IMG/VR virus record: IMGVR_UViG_3300042455_000183 | Span: 1-30,425 of that record | Source: a virus | Strand: one strand, 5' to 3' | DNA: 30,425 bases | Part shown: piece after piece, positions 12,025 through 20,032 of the stretch | How the letters are laid out: each line of letters opens with the position of its first letter | Position numbering within the stretch: position 1 is the stretch's first letter | Position numbers and translations under genes: made by a program | Notes under the pieces: model-generated | Databases searched by the model: none | Seen by the model: only the letters and a program-made list of their open reading frames with translations | Told to the model about the DNA's origin: nothing

Positions 12025-12224
12025 TTTTGTACTGTTAGTTGAGATAGAGTAGCTCCAATTGTGCCAGCTGTTACTAAGTATCCAGCCATATCTACTACAA
12101 TAGTAGGTAGTGTGAATGGTGAAGTCAATAAGACAGCTCCAATAGTACCAATAGTGATTGATAAATTGCGAACTCTAAGCCAAAAATTAGGAGTTTTGGC
12201 ACACCATCTGTCTCTTAGTGTCAT
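12021..12224 (-). CDS. Putative holin
   Basis: A 67-aa protein with two hydrophobic segments (about 21-35 and 40-60) behind a basic, aromatic N-terminus (TPNFWLRVRNLSITIGTIGA). The layout fits small phage holins with two helices, and it is directly upstream of the endolysin. The word order (a TP-FW...RN start and an AGYLVTAGTIGATLSQLT end) is like putative holins of Bacteroidota phages as I recall them. It overlaps both neighbours by 4 bp. Confidence 0.72.
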   Translation of the reverse strand: MTLRDRWCAKTPNFWLRVRNLSITIGTIGAVLLTSPFTLPTIVVDMAGYLVTAGTIGATLSQLTVQK

Positions 12225-12511
12225 CTTACTAGTTGTATTTCGATTAGTTTCTTAACTGATTGTGTCAACTCACTGATGTGCTCAGCTAAATGCTTAATCT
12301 CTAGCTGTGTCATTTTCTCAATTGAGTCACTTCTGAATCTTGCCTCATTGTCTACCAGGTCAATTTTGCCTTTAAGATGACTAACGTCAGCTATTATCTC
12401 TTTCTGTTCACTTACTATAGCCTTAATTTCACTATGTACACCTTTAAGAAAGTATCCTATAGCTGATAATAAAACTGTAATAATTGTAAATGCTATCTCG
12501 TTGAATTCCAT
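12221..12511 (-). CDS. Membrane-anchored coiled-coil protein, lysis-associated
   Basis: A 96-aa protein with one N-terminal membrane helix (about 6-24) and a long coiled coil (27-90). The layout resembles XhlA-like haemolysin/holin-accessory proteins and some inner-membrane spanins. It precedes the holin (4-bp overlap). The ATG at 12511 shares one base with the adaptor's stop; a GTG one codon upstream is an alternative start. Confidence 0.6.
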   Translation of the reverse strand: MEFNEIAFTIITVLLSAIGYFLKGVHSEIKAIVSEQKEIIADVSHLKGKIDLVDNEARFRSDSIEKMTQLEIKHLAEHISELTQSVKKLIEIQLVR

Positions 12512-13077
12512 CACAAAATAAGTATTGAATTGTTATAACCATTTTCTCTCATTCCACCACAAGGGCATCCACTATGACATTGACCAACACAATGACAAGA
12601 GCACTCATCTATCATTGGTCTAAGGTCAGTGTCTCTATTAGTCTTATCTGTGAATCCAGGATAAAGGTCTTTATTTGCTATTAGATATCTAATTAATCTC
12701 TGCTCATAAAATGAAGCCTTCTGTGCATAGTGCTCCATTCCAAATGCTACCTCATTTCTACTCACTGATGCTGAATAGTCACCAAATTGAGTCTGCAGTC
12801 CTTTGTTTTTTAACTGATAAGTCAATCCAAAGATAGCATCCTCTGCTGATCTCCAAGCTATTACTGGCTGAATAAAGGTGACAAGTACCTCCTCATCATT
12901 GGTAAGTGTCTGAGCATTGTAAGCTCCAAGCAAGTAATTGTAGTATGTGGTCCCAAGTATAGGCATCACTCTCAATTGTGCCTGAGTAGCTATGTATGGA
13001 GTAACATCTGTCACATCTACATTCGCTGTGATAGGTGTATTTACTTTGAGATAGGTCTCTGTTATAAAGTAGATCAT
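12511..13077 (-). CDS. Head-tail adaptor (DUF6712-like) with Cys-rich tail
   Basis: The 188-aa protein has the look of the DUF6712 adaptor of Bacteroidota phages: MIYFITETYLKVNTPITANV at the start, YIATQAQLRVMPILG (about 28-42), and FIQPVIAWRSAEDAI (68-82). These proteins are thought to sit between portal and tail. It overlaps the portal stop by ATGA, which fits. Unusually, residues about 157-172 hold six cysteines (CSCHCVGQCHSGCPC), a possible metal site or disulfide cluster. Confidence 0.7.
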   Translation of the reverse strand: MIYFITETYLKVNTPITANVDVTDVTPYIATQAQLRVMPILGTTYYNYLLGAYNAQTLTNDEEVLVTFIQPVIAWRSAEDAIFGLTYQLKNKGLQTQFGDYSASVSRNEVAFGMEHYAQKASFYEQRLIRYLIANKDLYPGFTDKTNRDTDLRPMIDECSCHCVGQCHSGCPCGGMRENGYNNSILIL

Positions 13078-14387
13078 AGTGCTGGTGTTTCGATTGGTAT
13101 TACGTCACCACCTTCAATTGGTGGTAAAGATGCAAGTGACCTAACTTCATTAGGAGTCATTGCATTGAGTACTTTTGTAGCCACCAATGGACTAAGTGAG
13201 TTGATTGCGTCAGCTGTTTTAGATGCGTCACCTTCAATCTCAACAATTGTCTCATTGATGATTTGAAAGTTGTTGATAGTGTATTCACCTGGTATCTTTG
13301 CGATCTCCAAAAGTTCATTAACTATCTCCTCAACTTGAACTCTCAATGGCATGACAACATTTTTCTCAAATATGACGTATGCTTGCTTAATATCAGCTCC
13401 TCCACCTAATGATCCAGTAGTGCGAACACCCATAAGGATAGGGTCAATGGTGTGAGCAAAGCAAATTTGTTCTGTGTTTAATGCTGAGGCTTCGTGAAAC
13501 AGCTTATCATTGCCATTTGTAGGTAGTGATTCTATTTTTGGTAATTGGTCAGCACTATTAGCAAAGAATGCAACTGCCTTACCAGCATTAGCCGCACCTT
13601 TCAACCTATCAATTGTGTGCTTAATCATTGACTTCTCCTCCTCTGACTGTGGACGTTTTGGAAACATCATAGCAAATGAAGGAAAGACACTATTTTGAAT
13701 ATTACTCTTTGCAAAATAGCTAAGCTCACCACTAAGGAAAGCAAAATTTAGAGCACTTGTGTACTGTGGCAATGGATACCATTCCTGACCTAGTGTCATA
13801 ATCTCATAGACATACAACTGCTCTAGGTCTGAATTAGTAGGATGGTATTTTTTTATAGGTGTTACATCAATTCTAGCTGACCAATCATCACATAAAAAAT
13901 ATGTCTGCTTATCTCTAGCTATTCTGACCTTCTCAGGTGATACATTATATATCTTGTACAGCTCTCTCTTTGCATTGTAGCACAATTTAAAGTAAACTCT
14001 GTGATGTACAGTCAACTGCTGAGCTATTGCTCTCTCTACTTTGCCAAGTTTAATTTTTTTCTCAAATGTATAGAGCTTGAGCTTGTCCTCATTGGTCATT
14101 CCTTCACTCTTAAGAACGTATCCTCCACCTACTACTGAGTTGGTCTTAAAGTCTACAATTGCACCATGCAAAGGTGATGTATAGTAAAGCTGATTAAGTA
14201 GCTCAGGGAACATATTATCCTGACCAAATGGGATGTAGCCAGCTATTTGGTATCTACCATTAACATAAGGGAGTGACAAGTTAGCGTCACCTACTCTACC
14301 GAATGGTGTAGAGAAAGACTGATAGCCTTCTACTACTTCTGTTGTTGTCTGAGGCTTAGTGCCTATGAATCTGTTATACCAAGCCAT
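13074..14387 (-). CDS. Portal protein
   Basis: The 437-aa protein matches the portal of siphophages by size and layout. After MAWYNRFIG come a DNMFPELLNQLYYTSPLHGAI region, a VHHRVYFKLCYN region, a hydrophobic segment near 215-225, a long helix at about 250-275, then TIDPILMGVRTTGSLGGGAD (about 330-350), typical of the stem/crown part of portals. It forms the dodecameric ring for DNA entry. It overlaps the 111-aa neck-like gene by one base and the adaptor by 4 bp. Confidence 0.85.
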   Translation of the reverse strand: MAWYNRFIGTKPQTTTEVVEGYQSFSTPFGRVGDANLSLPYVNGRYQIAGYIPFGQDNMFPELLNQLYYTSPLHGAIVDFKTNSVVGGGYVLKSEGMTNEDKLKLYTFEKKIKLGKVERAIAQQLTVHHRVYFKLCYNAKRELYKIYNVSPEKVRIARDKQTYFLCDDWSARIDVTPIKKYHPTNSDLEQLYVYEIMTLGQEWYPLPQYTSALNFAFLSGELSYFAKSNIQNSVFPSFAMMFPKRPQSEEEKSMIKHTIDRLKGAANAGKAVAFFANSADQLPKIESLPTNGNDKLFHEASALNTEQICFAHTIDPILMGVRTTGSLGGGADIKQAYVIFEKNVVMPLRVQVEEIVNELLEIAKIPGEYTINNFQIINETIVEIEGDASKTADAINSLSPLVATKVLNAMTPNEVRSLASLPPIEGGDVIPIETPAL

Positions 14388-14722
14388 TAGTCATAAATTG
14401 AATTAATAATTGGACCAGCCACTACAAGCCTTCCCTCTTCAATCATGTTCAATCCAATTGGATCTAATGTAGGAGTAGAGCTTTCATAGACCTTATACCT
14501 GTACTGACCTTTAATAAAGTCAATGTCGATAGGGTCTTCAATAGTGAATAGGTTAAATCTTGAGGGCCACAATGAAGTGTCAGCACCTTGCCAGTATATT
14601 GGGTTGGGTGTTGTATTAAACTCATCCTCAAACTCAAATAAATAGTAAGCATTTGATAGTGTTGTGACCTCAGTTAAGGTCAGCACAAAGCTATTAGTTG
14701 AGTCTTTCTCAAGATATATCAT
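14387..14722 (-). CDS. Neck-region structural protein, unknown
   Basis: A 111-aa beta-rich protein starting MIYLEKDSTNSFVLTLTE. A longer frame reaches 14779, but it would run through a terminator and the late motif, so the ATG at 14722 directly after the motif is chosen. I recall similar proteins beside portals in flavobacterial phages without a known function. It is the first gene of the portal-lysis transcription unit. Confidence 0.72.
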   Translation of the reverse strand: MIYLEKDSTNSFVLTLTEVTTLSNAYYLFEFEDEFNTTPNPIYWQGADTSLWPSRFNLFTIEDPIDIDFIKGQYRYKVYESSTPTLDPIGLNMIEEGRLVVAGPIINSIYD

Positions 14723-14734
14723 ACCTATATTGTA
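14723..14734 (-). promoter_or_regulatory. Late-type promoter motif, copy B
   Basis: TACAATATAGGT directly followed by the ATG of the 111-aa gene. Only about 30 bases separate it from the T-run of the terminator upstream, so transcription must restart within this space. An mRNA from here would have almost no leader. Confidence 0.7.
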
Positions 14735-14753
14735 TGACACGAAAATTTTAATT

Positions 14754-14782
14754 AAAAAAAAAGCCTTACATTTCTGCAAGGC
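14754..14782 (-). terminator. Strong intrinsic terminator after the tail-tube gene
   Basis: GCCTTGCA pairs with TGTAAGGC (14775-14782 and 14763-14770; one G-U) around a GAAA tetraloop, followed by nine T (14754-14762). Confidence 0.88.
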
Positions 14783-14807
14783 CTCTTTATCTATGGAGAA
14801 GAATAGA

Positions 14808-15344
14808 TTATGGAGCTGGTGTAATTAAAGCAGCAACTACAGACTCTTCAATTTGGTAAGCTAAAAATTCATTCTCTGCAAGTAGTGTAATGGAATATTT
14901 AGAACCATCCGCGCGAGCTGTACCAGAACCTTCACCAGTAGCAGTTAACTGCAAGTAAGGAAAGAACCAATATAAGCCATTAGCATCTTGAACAATACCA
15001 CTTAAGTATTGCTGACCTGAGCCTAACACCTTGATAGCACTAGACTTGATTGACTCACGTCTGTGAAACATTAGGTTAATAGTCTGAGTCACAAATGAAG
15101 AGCCGTTGATTAAGTCAATGTTTGACTCCTCAGTATAGCTTGAAGTGTTACGTCTGAATTCAAACTCAATAAATGGATCAGCTCCACCTACTAAGTCTAA
15201 AGTGTCAATCAAGTAATCATCAGCTGGATCAACTGACAATGTAGTCATGTCAACATTGTCTTGTTGATTGACGTAAAATTTATAGATACCACCAGTGTTG
15301 TTGTCACAAGACTTTTGGATCGTTTGGAGTGCATCACATGCCAT
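14808..15344 (-). CDS. Major tail (tube) protein, putative
   Basis: A 178-aa beta-rich protein with an early C-D-N-N-T-G-G-I-Y-K-F-Y pattern (13-24), a middle DPFIEFEFRRNTSSYTEE segment, VTQTINLMFHRRE (about 85-97) and a Gly/Ser loop before SKYSITLLAENEF. This fits tail-tube proteins of Bacteroidota siphophages. Terminators on both sides suggest its dosage is set separately from capsid and portal. Confidence 0.65.
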   Translation of the reverse strand: MACDALQTIQKSCDNNTGGIYKFYVNQQDNVDMTTLSVDPADDYLIDTLDLVGGADPFIEFEFRRNTSSYTEESNIDLINGSSFVTQTINLMFHRRESIKSSAIKVLGSGQQYLSGIVQDANGLYWFFPYLQLTATGEGSGTARADGSKYSITLLAENEFLAYQIEESVVAALITPAP

Positions 15345-15364
15345 TTTGTTTATGTTTTAAAAGT

Positions 15365-15394
15365 GAAAAAATAGGAGGACACTTACTGCCCTCC
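15365..15394 (-). terminator. Intrinsic terminator between capsid and tail tube
   Basis: GGAGGGCA (15387-15394) pairs with TGTCCTCC (15374-15381; one G-U), loop of five, then TATTTTTT. The downstream tail-tube gene has no visible late motif, so leaky termination probably sets the capsid to tube ratio. Confidence 0.75.
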
Positions 15395-15404
15395 ATTATT
15401 AATG

Positions 15405-16340
15405 TTAGTCAAAACATACATTGTATACAACAATCTCTGCAGGGTTTGTGTAGTGGAAACCAGCTTTCATGTTAGCACGAGTTCTCAAGTAAGGCTCAGC
15501 TACAGTGTCAGATAAGTTCACAGCTCTCAATGCTTTTGAGTCACCTTCAGCATCAAATGCGTATACTAGGTTGTTTTTCAAAGTCAATACGATAGTGTTG
15601 TCAGGCATACCTTCACATACTACTACATTGATTCCTAAGAATGTCAAGCCTAATGGTAAAGTCACATAAGTTTGTGTGTTACCTTGTGCTGCTTTCAACT
15701 CATAAGCATTAGCTACATTTGTTGATACATACAATCTTAATTCTGATTTTTTACGTACAATTGAAGCTGGTGCAGCGTTAACTACAGCCTCTAATACTGT
15801 CAATACATTTGAAGTAGAGATAGCTCCTGAATATAAACCAGCTGCTAAGCCTTCATCACCACATAATTGAACTAAGTAACCATTACAAAGGCCTAACAAT
15901 GCATCTTCTGATGCGATATCACCTTGCCATCTTAACAACTCTAAGTCTTGACCAATAACATTAGCCATTTCATTCCAGTAGTAAGACATAAAAGATGCTA
16001 CAGTGAAGTCACCATTTGAGCCTTGAGACATTTGAAGAGCTAAGAAAGACTGCTCTAAGTCAAATTGACAAAGTTGAGCCATAGCTGATAAAGGACATAC
16101 ATCAATGTCAATAGCATCTAATGAGTCAGTAGGAGCATTGAAGTTACAAGTAGATGCTTGTAATAAGCTACCAAAAGTTACATTAGCTAACTTAGTTTTG
16201 CTTTTGATACCTGGTAAAGTTCTAAAGTTGTTAGCAATATCAGGGCTAGATAAATAAGCCTTAGAGTAAAACTCATCTGGGTTTGCACACAAAAGTGCAT
16301 TTGTTTCGATGTCTAGATCGAATTTTAGGTTACGTGTCAT
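15405..16340 (-). CDS. Major capsid protein
   Basis: The 311-aa protein has the size, composition and position (directly after the protease-scaffold, one base apart) of an HK97-fold major capsid protein. Supporting stretches are an N-terminal arm (to about 60), the LEQSFLALQMSQGSNGDF helix region (about 95-112), a long central helix, then RLYVSTNVANAYE (about 202-214) and TFLGINVVVCEGMPDNTIVL (about 233-252), the strand pattern of the P and A domains. The C-terminus HYTNPAEIVVYN is typical. No signal or membrane segment. Confidence 0.82.
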   Translation of the reverse strand: MTRNLKFDLDIETNALLCANPDEFYSKAYLSSPDIANNFRTLPGIKSKTKLANVTFGSLLQASTCNFNAPTDSLDAIDIDVCPLSAMAQLCQFDLEQSFLALQMSQGSNGDFTVASFMSYYWNEMANVIGQDLELLRWQGDIASEDALLGLCNGYLVQLCGDEGLAAGLYSGAISTSNVLTVLEAVVNAAPASIVRKKSELRLYVSTNVANAYELKAAQGNTQTYVTLPLGLTFLGINVVVCEGMPDNTIVLTLKNNLVYAFDAEGDSKALRAVNLSDTVAEPYLRTRANMKAGFHYTNPAEIVVYNVCFD

Positions 16341-16341
16341 T

Positions 16342-17298
16342 TTATTTTGATTTTGAAAATTTTACAAATTCTTTAAATTTTTCGTGTGCAGTTAATGCAA
16401 CACTAGCTACTTCTTCTTCAGTCTCTACCGCTATAGATTCTTCAATTTGATTTTTTAATCCAGCTATCATAGCAATAACTGAATTCATGTGCTCCTCTAA
16501 TAAAGGACGTACAATAGCAATAATAGCTTCAGCATCTACAGCTGGGTCAATAGCCATAGCTACTTCTTCTGTTTCAGCTTCTTCTGTAGCTTGAGCCTCA
16601 GCATCAGCCACTTCTTCTTCCACAGCTGGATCAACTGATAACTCAGCCTCCATTTCTGTAGGTAAATCTTTAATCTCAACAACTTCTCCGTCAGCTATGA
16701 CATAGATTTTGTCTCCGATTACATGCTCTCCGTCAGGTAATTTCATAGTATTTAATTTAATTTGTTCCGATAATTTCATGCCAAGAAAGCCCTCAATAGA
16801 ATAACCAATTTGACCAGACTCTACAAGCTCATCATAGTAAGCTCTATCTGTCACTTGACTATTCAACATCAATGTACCTTTTGGTACTTCAATGCCATAA
16901 GTTGTGAATGCCTTGTCAGTTTTAGGACTATCAACTATCCAAGCCTCTAGGATGTATGCTGGTACTTTTTGTTCAGCATTATGCTCTAGATTAAAGATGT
17001 CCTTGTTTTGTAGATTCTGCATGAACTTAGAATGAATAGCCTCAATTACTTCTTCTGTGAATTGAACATCATACTCCTCACCATCCTCATCTTTACGATA
17101 GATGTTCATAGGAATCATTGCTGGTGCAACAACTCTCATTTTAACATCATCCTTGAAAGCCATAGCTACATGAGAATTGAATGCCATACCTTTAACCTTT
17201 ATAGCTGGCTTAGATGTGAAAGCAATCATTTCTATGCCTAAGTTTTCACCGTCAGCATACTCATCCTCAATTGTAATTTTATAGACTGGTCTATCCAT
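16342..17298 (-). CDS. XkdF-type prohead protease fused to scaffold
   Basis: A 318-aa protein with two parts. Residues 1-175 match the XkdF/S78-like serine protease fold: NLEHN with H106, EAWIVDSPKTDKAF (about 118-131), IEVPKGTLM, then GYSIEGF with S167 as the probable nucleophile. The second part (about 210-318) is strongly acidic (runs of Glu, Ala, Val) and helical, as in scaffolding domains. The fused product would chaperone capsid assembly and then cleave itself and the capsid arm. It begins straight after late motif copy C and is followed by the capsid gene. Confidence 0.82.
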   Translation of the reverse strand: MDRPVYKITIEDEYADGENLGIEMIAFTSKPAIKVKGMAFNSHVAMAFKDDVKMRVVAPAMIPMNIYRKDEDGEEYDVQFTEEVIEAIHSKFMQNLQNKDIFNLEHNAEQKVPAYILEAWIVDSPKTDKAFTTYGIEVPKGTLMLNSQVTDRAYYDELVESGQIGYSIEGFLGMKLSEQIKLNTMKLPDGEHVIGDKIYVIADGEVVEIKDLPTEMEAELSVDPAVEEEVADAEAQATEEAETEEVAMAIDPAVDAEAIIAIVRPLLEEHMNSVIAMIAGLKNQIEESIAVETEEEVASVALTAHEKFKEFVKFSKSK

Positions 17299-17310
17299 GC
17301 CTATATTGTA
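17299..17310 (-). promoter_or_regulatory. Late-type promoter motif, copy C
   Basis: TACAATATAGGC immediately before the protease-scaffold ATG; only the last base differs from the common form. It sits in the 44-bp divergent gap facing the plus-strand genes, so no minus-strand readthrough is needed. Confidence 0.65.
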
Positions 17311-17318
17311 AAAGTTCT

Positions 17319-17326
17319 TATATTTG
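17319..17326 (+). promoter_or_regulatory. -7 box for the plus-strand gene pair
   Basis: TATATTTG fits TAnnTTTG and lies 16 bases before the ATG at 17343. No good -33 box is visible at the usual distance. Confidence 0.4.
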
Positions 17327-17342
17327 TTAAAAATTAAAATCT

Positions 17343-17888
17343 ATGGTAACAATATTAGGCAAAGAAGTACCTAATCAATTGAATGAGTTAACGGTACAAC
17401 AGTTTGAAACAATCACCACTATTCATGGTAAAGTAGAACTGGATGCAATTGACAAGCATTTAGAAGTGTTTGAATTCTTAGGAGTTCCTACTATTGACTT
17501 TGATGCAGTTGAGATTGAAGAATTTAAAGAAATAGTAAGAGCTTTCAATGAGATTCAATCAAAGCCTGAGCTAGTGAACACACTAGAAATGGATGGTTAT
17601 ACTTATGTTGCATTTGATGACAAGTTCAAACTATCAGTAAAAGACACTAAGCACATTGAGAAAATCATGAACTCTAGACACAAAGGCTATATCTCAGAAA
17701 TGTTAGCAGTGTTATTCAAACGTACTGACTTAACAAAAGCTGAGCACTATGTAGATGCACACATCAAACTGAAAGCTAAGTTAATTAGAGAGTTGAAAGC
17801 TGAGCTAGCAGTTCCATACCTGGTTGAAATTGGTCAGAAGTTATCTAAACAAATACCAAAAGATGCACCTACCGAAATCATGGAGTGA
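17343..17888 (+). CDS. Tail assembly chaperone-like protein 1
   Basis: A 181-aa helical, acidic protein. It starts MVTILGKEVPNQLNELTVQQFETI, a pattern of small phage proteins that I take to be tail assembly chaperone-like. It appears paralogous to the next gene: both have a L-T/I-V-Q-F/Y helix, an acidic segment ending EIEEF or DIEEV, a middle strand pair and a helix Y-I-S-E-M-L-A-V-L-F-K-R against H-I-G-H-I-A-S-I-V-Y-R-Q. With its partner it is on the strand opposite all other late genes, next to the protease-scaffold. The function is inferred from context and remote similarity. Confidence 0.5.
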   Translation: MVTILGKEVPNQLNELTVQQFETITTIHGKVELDAIDKHLEVFEFLGVPTIDFDAVEIEEFKEIVRAFNEIQSKPELVNTLEMDGYTYVAFDDKFKLSVKDTKHIEKIMNSRHKGYISEMLAVLFKRTDLTKAEHYVDAHIKLKAKLIRELKAELAVPYLVEIGQKLSKQIPKDAPTEIME

Positions 17889-18594
17889 AATAGATGTCTT
17901 TCAATACAAAGAAGTAAGAGATTTATATAGCATTGAAGAAGTATTTAGTAGAGAAATTGAGATACTATCCGCACTAGCAGATATAAACTCTGAAGACATT
18001 GAAGACTTAGATATTGAAGAAGTTACTGTGATGCTTGCTGATATCAAGTACATTAATTCAGAGCCTTCTAAGAACTTTAAAAGACAGCTTGATGACTACC
18101 ACTACAAGCCACTAGATAAGTTAACCATTGGTGAGTACATTGACCTTGAGTTCTACTTCTCAAAGGACTACAATAAGCATATTGGTCACATTGCATCCAT
18201 TGTTTATAGACAAAAATCCACAAATGAATGGGGTGTGACTATCTATGAGCCGTATGCCTTCAGTCCAAGAGATAGACATGAGCTGTTTGATGAGTATAAA
18301 ATCAATGATATCTATGGAATTGTACCTGAGTTCATATCTTTTAGAGAAAACTTCATGGACACCTACGGCAACCTATTCCATGATGAGAGTGATAGTGATG
18401 AGGAAGAGGATAAGCCTACTACTTCTCAGGAGTCTAAGGACTTAAAGCTCAAGAAAAGTGAAATGAAATGGGGATGGGAAAGATTAATCTACAGCCTATG
18501 CAATGAAGACTTGACTAAATTTGATGATGTCACCAACTTACCACTAATTATGACCTTCAATATGTTAGCCATGAAGAAGGAACTTAATTTATAA
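17863..18594 (+). CDS. Tail assembly chaperone-like protein 2
   Basis: A 243-aa protein with the start taken at the ATG at 17863 (MHLPKSWSEIDVFQYKEV); an upstream TTG at 17824 would lengthen it. LPKSW...Q-Y...ILSAL..I (about 3-40) is typical of small phage proteins beside tail genes. A long acidic stretch (SDSDEEEDK, near 180) separates a C-terminal helical part with a WGWERLIYSLCNED segment. The overlap with the first gene is 26 bp in the +1 frame, so a classic -1 slip joining the two is not possible. It shares its stop region with the converging gene at 18589. Confidence 0.5.
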   Translation: MHLPKSWSEIDVFQYKEVRDLYSIEEVFSREIEILSALADINSEDIEDLDIEEVTVMLADIKYINSEPSKNFKRQLDDYHYKPLDKLTIGEYIDLEFYFSKDYNKHIGHIASIVYRQKSTNEWGVTIYEPYAFSPRDRHELFDEYKINDIYGIVPEFISFRENFMDTYGNLFHDESDSDEEEDKPTTSQESKDLKLKKSEMKWGWERLIYSLCNEDLTKFDDVTNLPLIMTFNMLAMKKELNL

Positions 18595-19023
18595 CTGGCT
18601 AGTAAAGGTCAATGGTGCATCAAAGCTACCAGCAATCGGCTCAAAGGTGTAGATAATAGAACGTTTCTCACCTAGTATTCTAGCAACATCTAAGATAGGA
18701 TAACGCTTAGTCATCCACTCAGTATATTGAGCATAGATTTCTGTGGTTATTCCTTGAGCATCAAGCTCTTTTGTGAACTTTTTACATAGATCAAAAGGTA
18801 GCATATTGACTGTACCATTGTTTAAGAATCCAAAATAGTACATTGCTATAATTTGAATCTCAAGCTCACCTAATGCTGGTACTTTTGCATTGATACGTAT
18901 AGATTCATATAGAGCACCAGTGTCAATCAATGACTGCTGATTTATGATACCTTGTAGTATCTTTTGCATCTTTCTCCTAGTAGGATAGAGCACATTGAAT
19001 ACTCCAGCGTTAGTGTATGCCAT
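18589..19023 (-). CDS. Tail completion protein (HK97 gp10-like), putative
   Basis: A 144-aa protein with QSLIDTGALYESIRINAKVP (about 30-49) followed by AMYYFGFLNNGTVNM, the layout of HK97 gp10/phage minor tail proteins that complete the head-tail junction. It shares one base with the upstream 71-aa gene and converges with the plus-strand pair, overlapping it by 6 bp. Confidence 0.6.
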   Translation of the reverse strand: MAYTNAGVFNVLYPTRRKMQKILQGIINQQSLIDTGALYESIRINAKVPALGELEIQIIAMYYFGFLNNGTVNMLPFDLCKKFTKELDAQGITTEIYAQYTEWMTKRYPILDVARILGEKRSIIYTFEPIAGSFDAPLTFTSQL

Positions 19024-19238
19024 TAGTCTAGTGGTATTGGTGGTACATAAGGGCTCAAAGGTATTTCTAATAAATACGCGTATTCAGTTGTTGCTATGTC
19101 AACTTCATCTGAGCTACTCAAAAATAAGAAATATACTTCATTAATATCTTGAACAAAGTTAAAAAAAGTATCTGAGTCAAAGAATACACCTTGTAAATCT
19201 TTAGCTGTTTCTGTTGTTACTATTCTACCTTCTATCAT
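19023..19238 (-). CDS. Small structural-region protein, unknown
   Basis: A 71-aa acidic protein with a Pro-rich end (SPYVPPIPLD). Four-base overlap with the lectin-like gene and one-base overlap with the gp10-like gene. Perhaps a small tail or fibre accessory protein; no family recognised. Confidence 0.6.
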   Translation of the reverse strand: MIEGRIVTTETAKDLQGVFFDSDTFFNFVQDINEVYFLFLSSSDEVDIATTEYAYLLEIPLSPYVPPIPLD

Positions 19239-20032
19239 ACTTGTCTACCTAAAGTTGTGTTAAACGCTTGTACTGCTGTGTAAAGGTTAGCTATTTCAGT
19301 TGAATTTAAAGTGTCTCCAAAATAAACAAATGCCATTTCTCTACTGTCATAAGATTGTATTCCTCCTGTAGTGTTTCTTGCTCCAATAGCAACATTAACA
19401 TTTATTGCTGTATTTAGCGTTGTAGGGGATGCCGTTCTAATTAAACTCCCATTTCTAAAAAGTTGCGTTTGTGTAGCACCAGTTTTTGAAACAACAAACA
19501 ATCCTCTAGTATCTGTAACAAAAATTCCATAACCATTAAGTATGAAATTGTTAGCACAAAAATAAGTGTCGTTGTTCGTAAATTTAGGTGTTATTTGCAA
19601 ACCCTCAAATGAAGTACTACTGACAGCTCCAAATGATGCACCAGTTGTTAGTGTATTGTCTCTGATATAAGCACCCGCTGATACATTTGTCCCTGTTGTT
19701 TGAGTAGATAAATTGAAAAAACTATTGGCAAAAGCTGTTGTTCCGTTTCCTTTAAATCCCGTTGCTGAATGTGTCCAACCCGTTGAAAAAGTTAATCTAA
19801 ATGCTGCATCTAAATCTCTTGGGTCTTTAAGATTGAATTTATGACTGCTTGCCGTGCCACCTACAATTGGATAAATAGCCTTCATTTTAGTCCAAATTCC
19901 ATACGCTTTTAAATCACTAACTAAAGTTATAATTGCACTTTGTTGTGTTGGGTCAGTTATTCCAGCCGCTGTGATAAATGCTTGTGCATCGTCAACTGTT
20001 TTTGGCATTAAAGAGATTAGGCTTCTGTACAT
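19235..20032 (-). CDS. Concanavalin/LamG-like tail fibre protein
   Basis: A 265-aa protein. Residues 10-65 form a helical head (VDDAQAFITAAGITDPTQQS, then a KMKAIYPIVGGTASSHKFNL motif), and residues 70-255 alternate strands with Gly, Thr and Asn, consistent with a jelly-roll lectin domain. The early words are ones I recall from surface-exposed proteins of flavobacterial phages. A role in binding the host surface is probable. Base composition differs from the neighbours (fewer GTCA/TGAC words). Confidence 0.6.
   Translation of the reverse strand: MYRSLISLMPKTVDDAQAFITAAGITDPTQQSAIITLVSDLKAYGIWTKMKAIYPIVGGTASSHKFNLKDPRDLDAAFRLTFSTGWTHSATGFKGNGTTAFANSFFNLSTQTTGTNVSAGAYIRDNTLTTGASFGAVSSTSFEGLQITPKFTNNDTYFCANNFILNGYGIFVTDTRGLFVVSKTGATQTQLFRNGSLIRTASPTTLNTAINVNVAIGARNTTGGIQSYDSREMAFVYFGDTLNSTEIANLYTAVQAFNTTLGRQV

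Noticed and set aside
14387-14779. 130-aa version of the neck-like protein
   Set aside because: The longer start lies within the hairpin of a strong terminator; the ATG at 14722 directly after the late motif is more sensible.
17824-17863. Upstream TTG start of the second plus-strand gene
   Set aside because: It would need an unusual start codon and a long overlap; the ATG at 17863 begins the recognisable LPKSW segment.
17821-17888. Programmed -1 frameshift linking the two plus-strand genes
   Set aside because: The second gene is in the +1 frame relative to the first and no slippery heptamer of the X-XXY-YYZ type was seen in the overlap.
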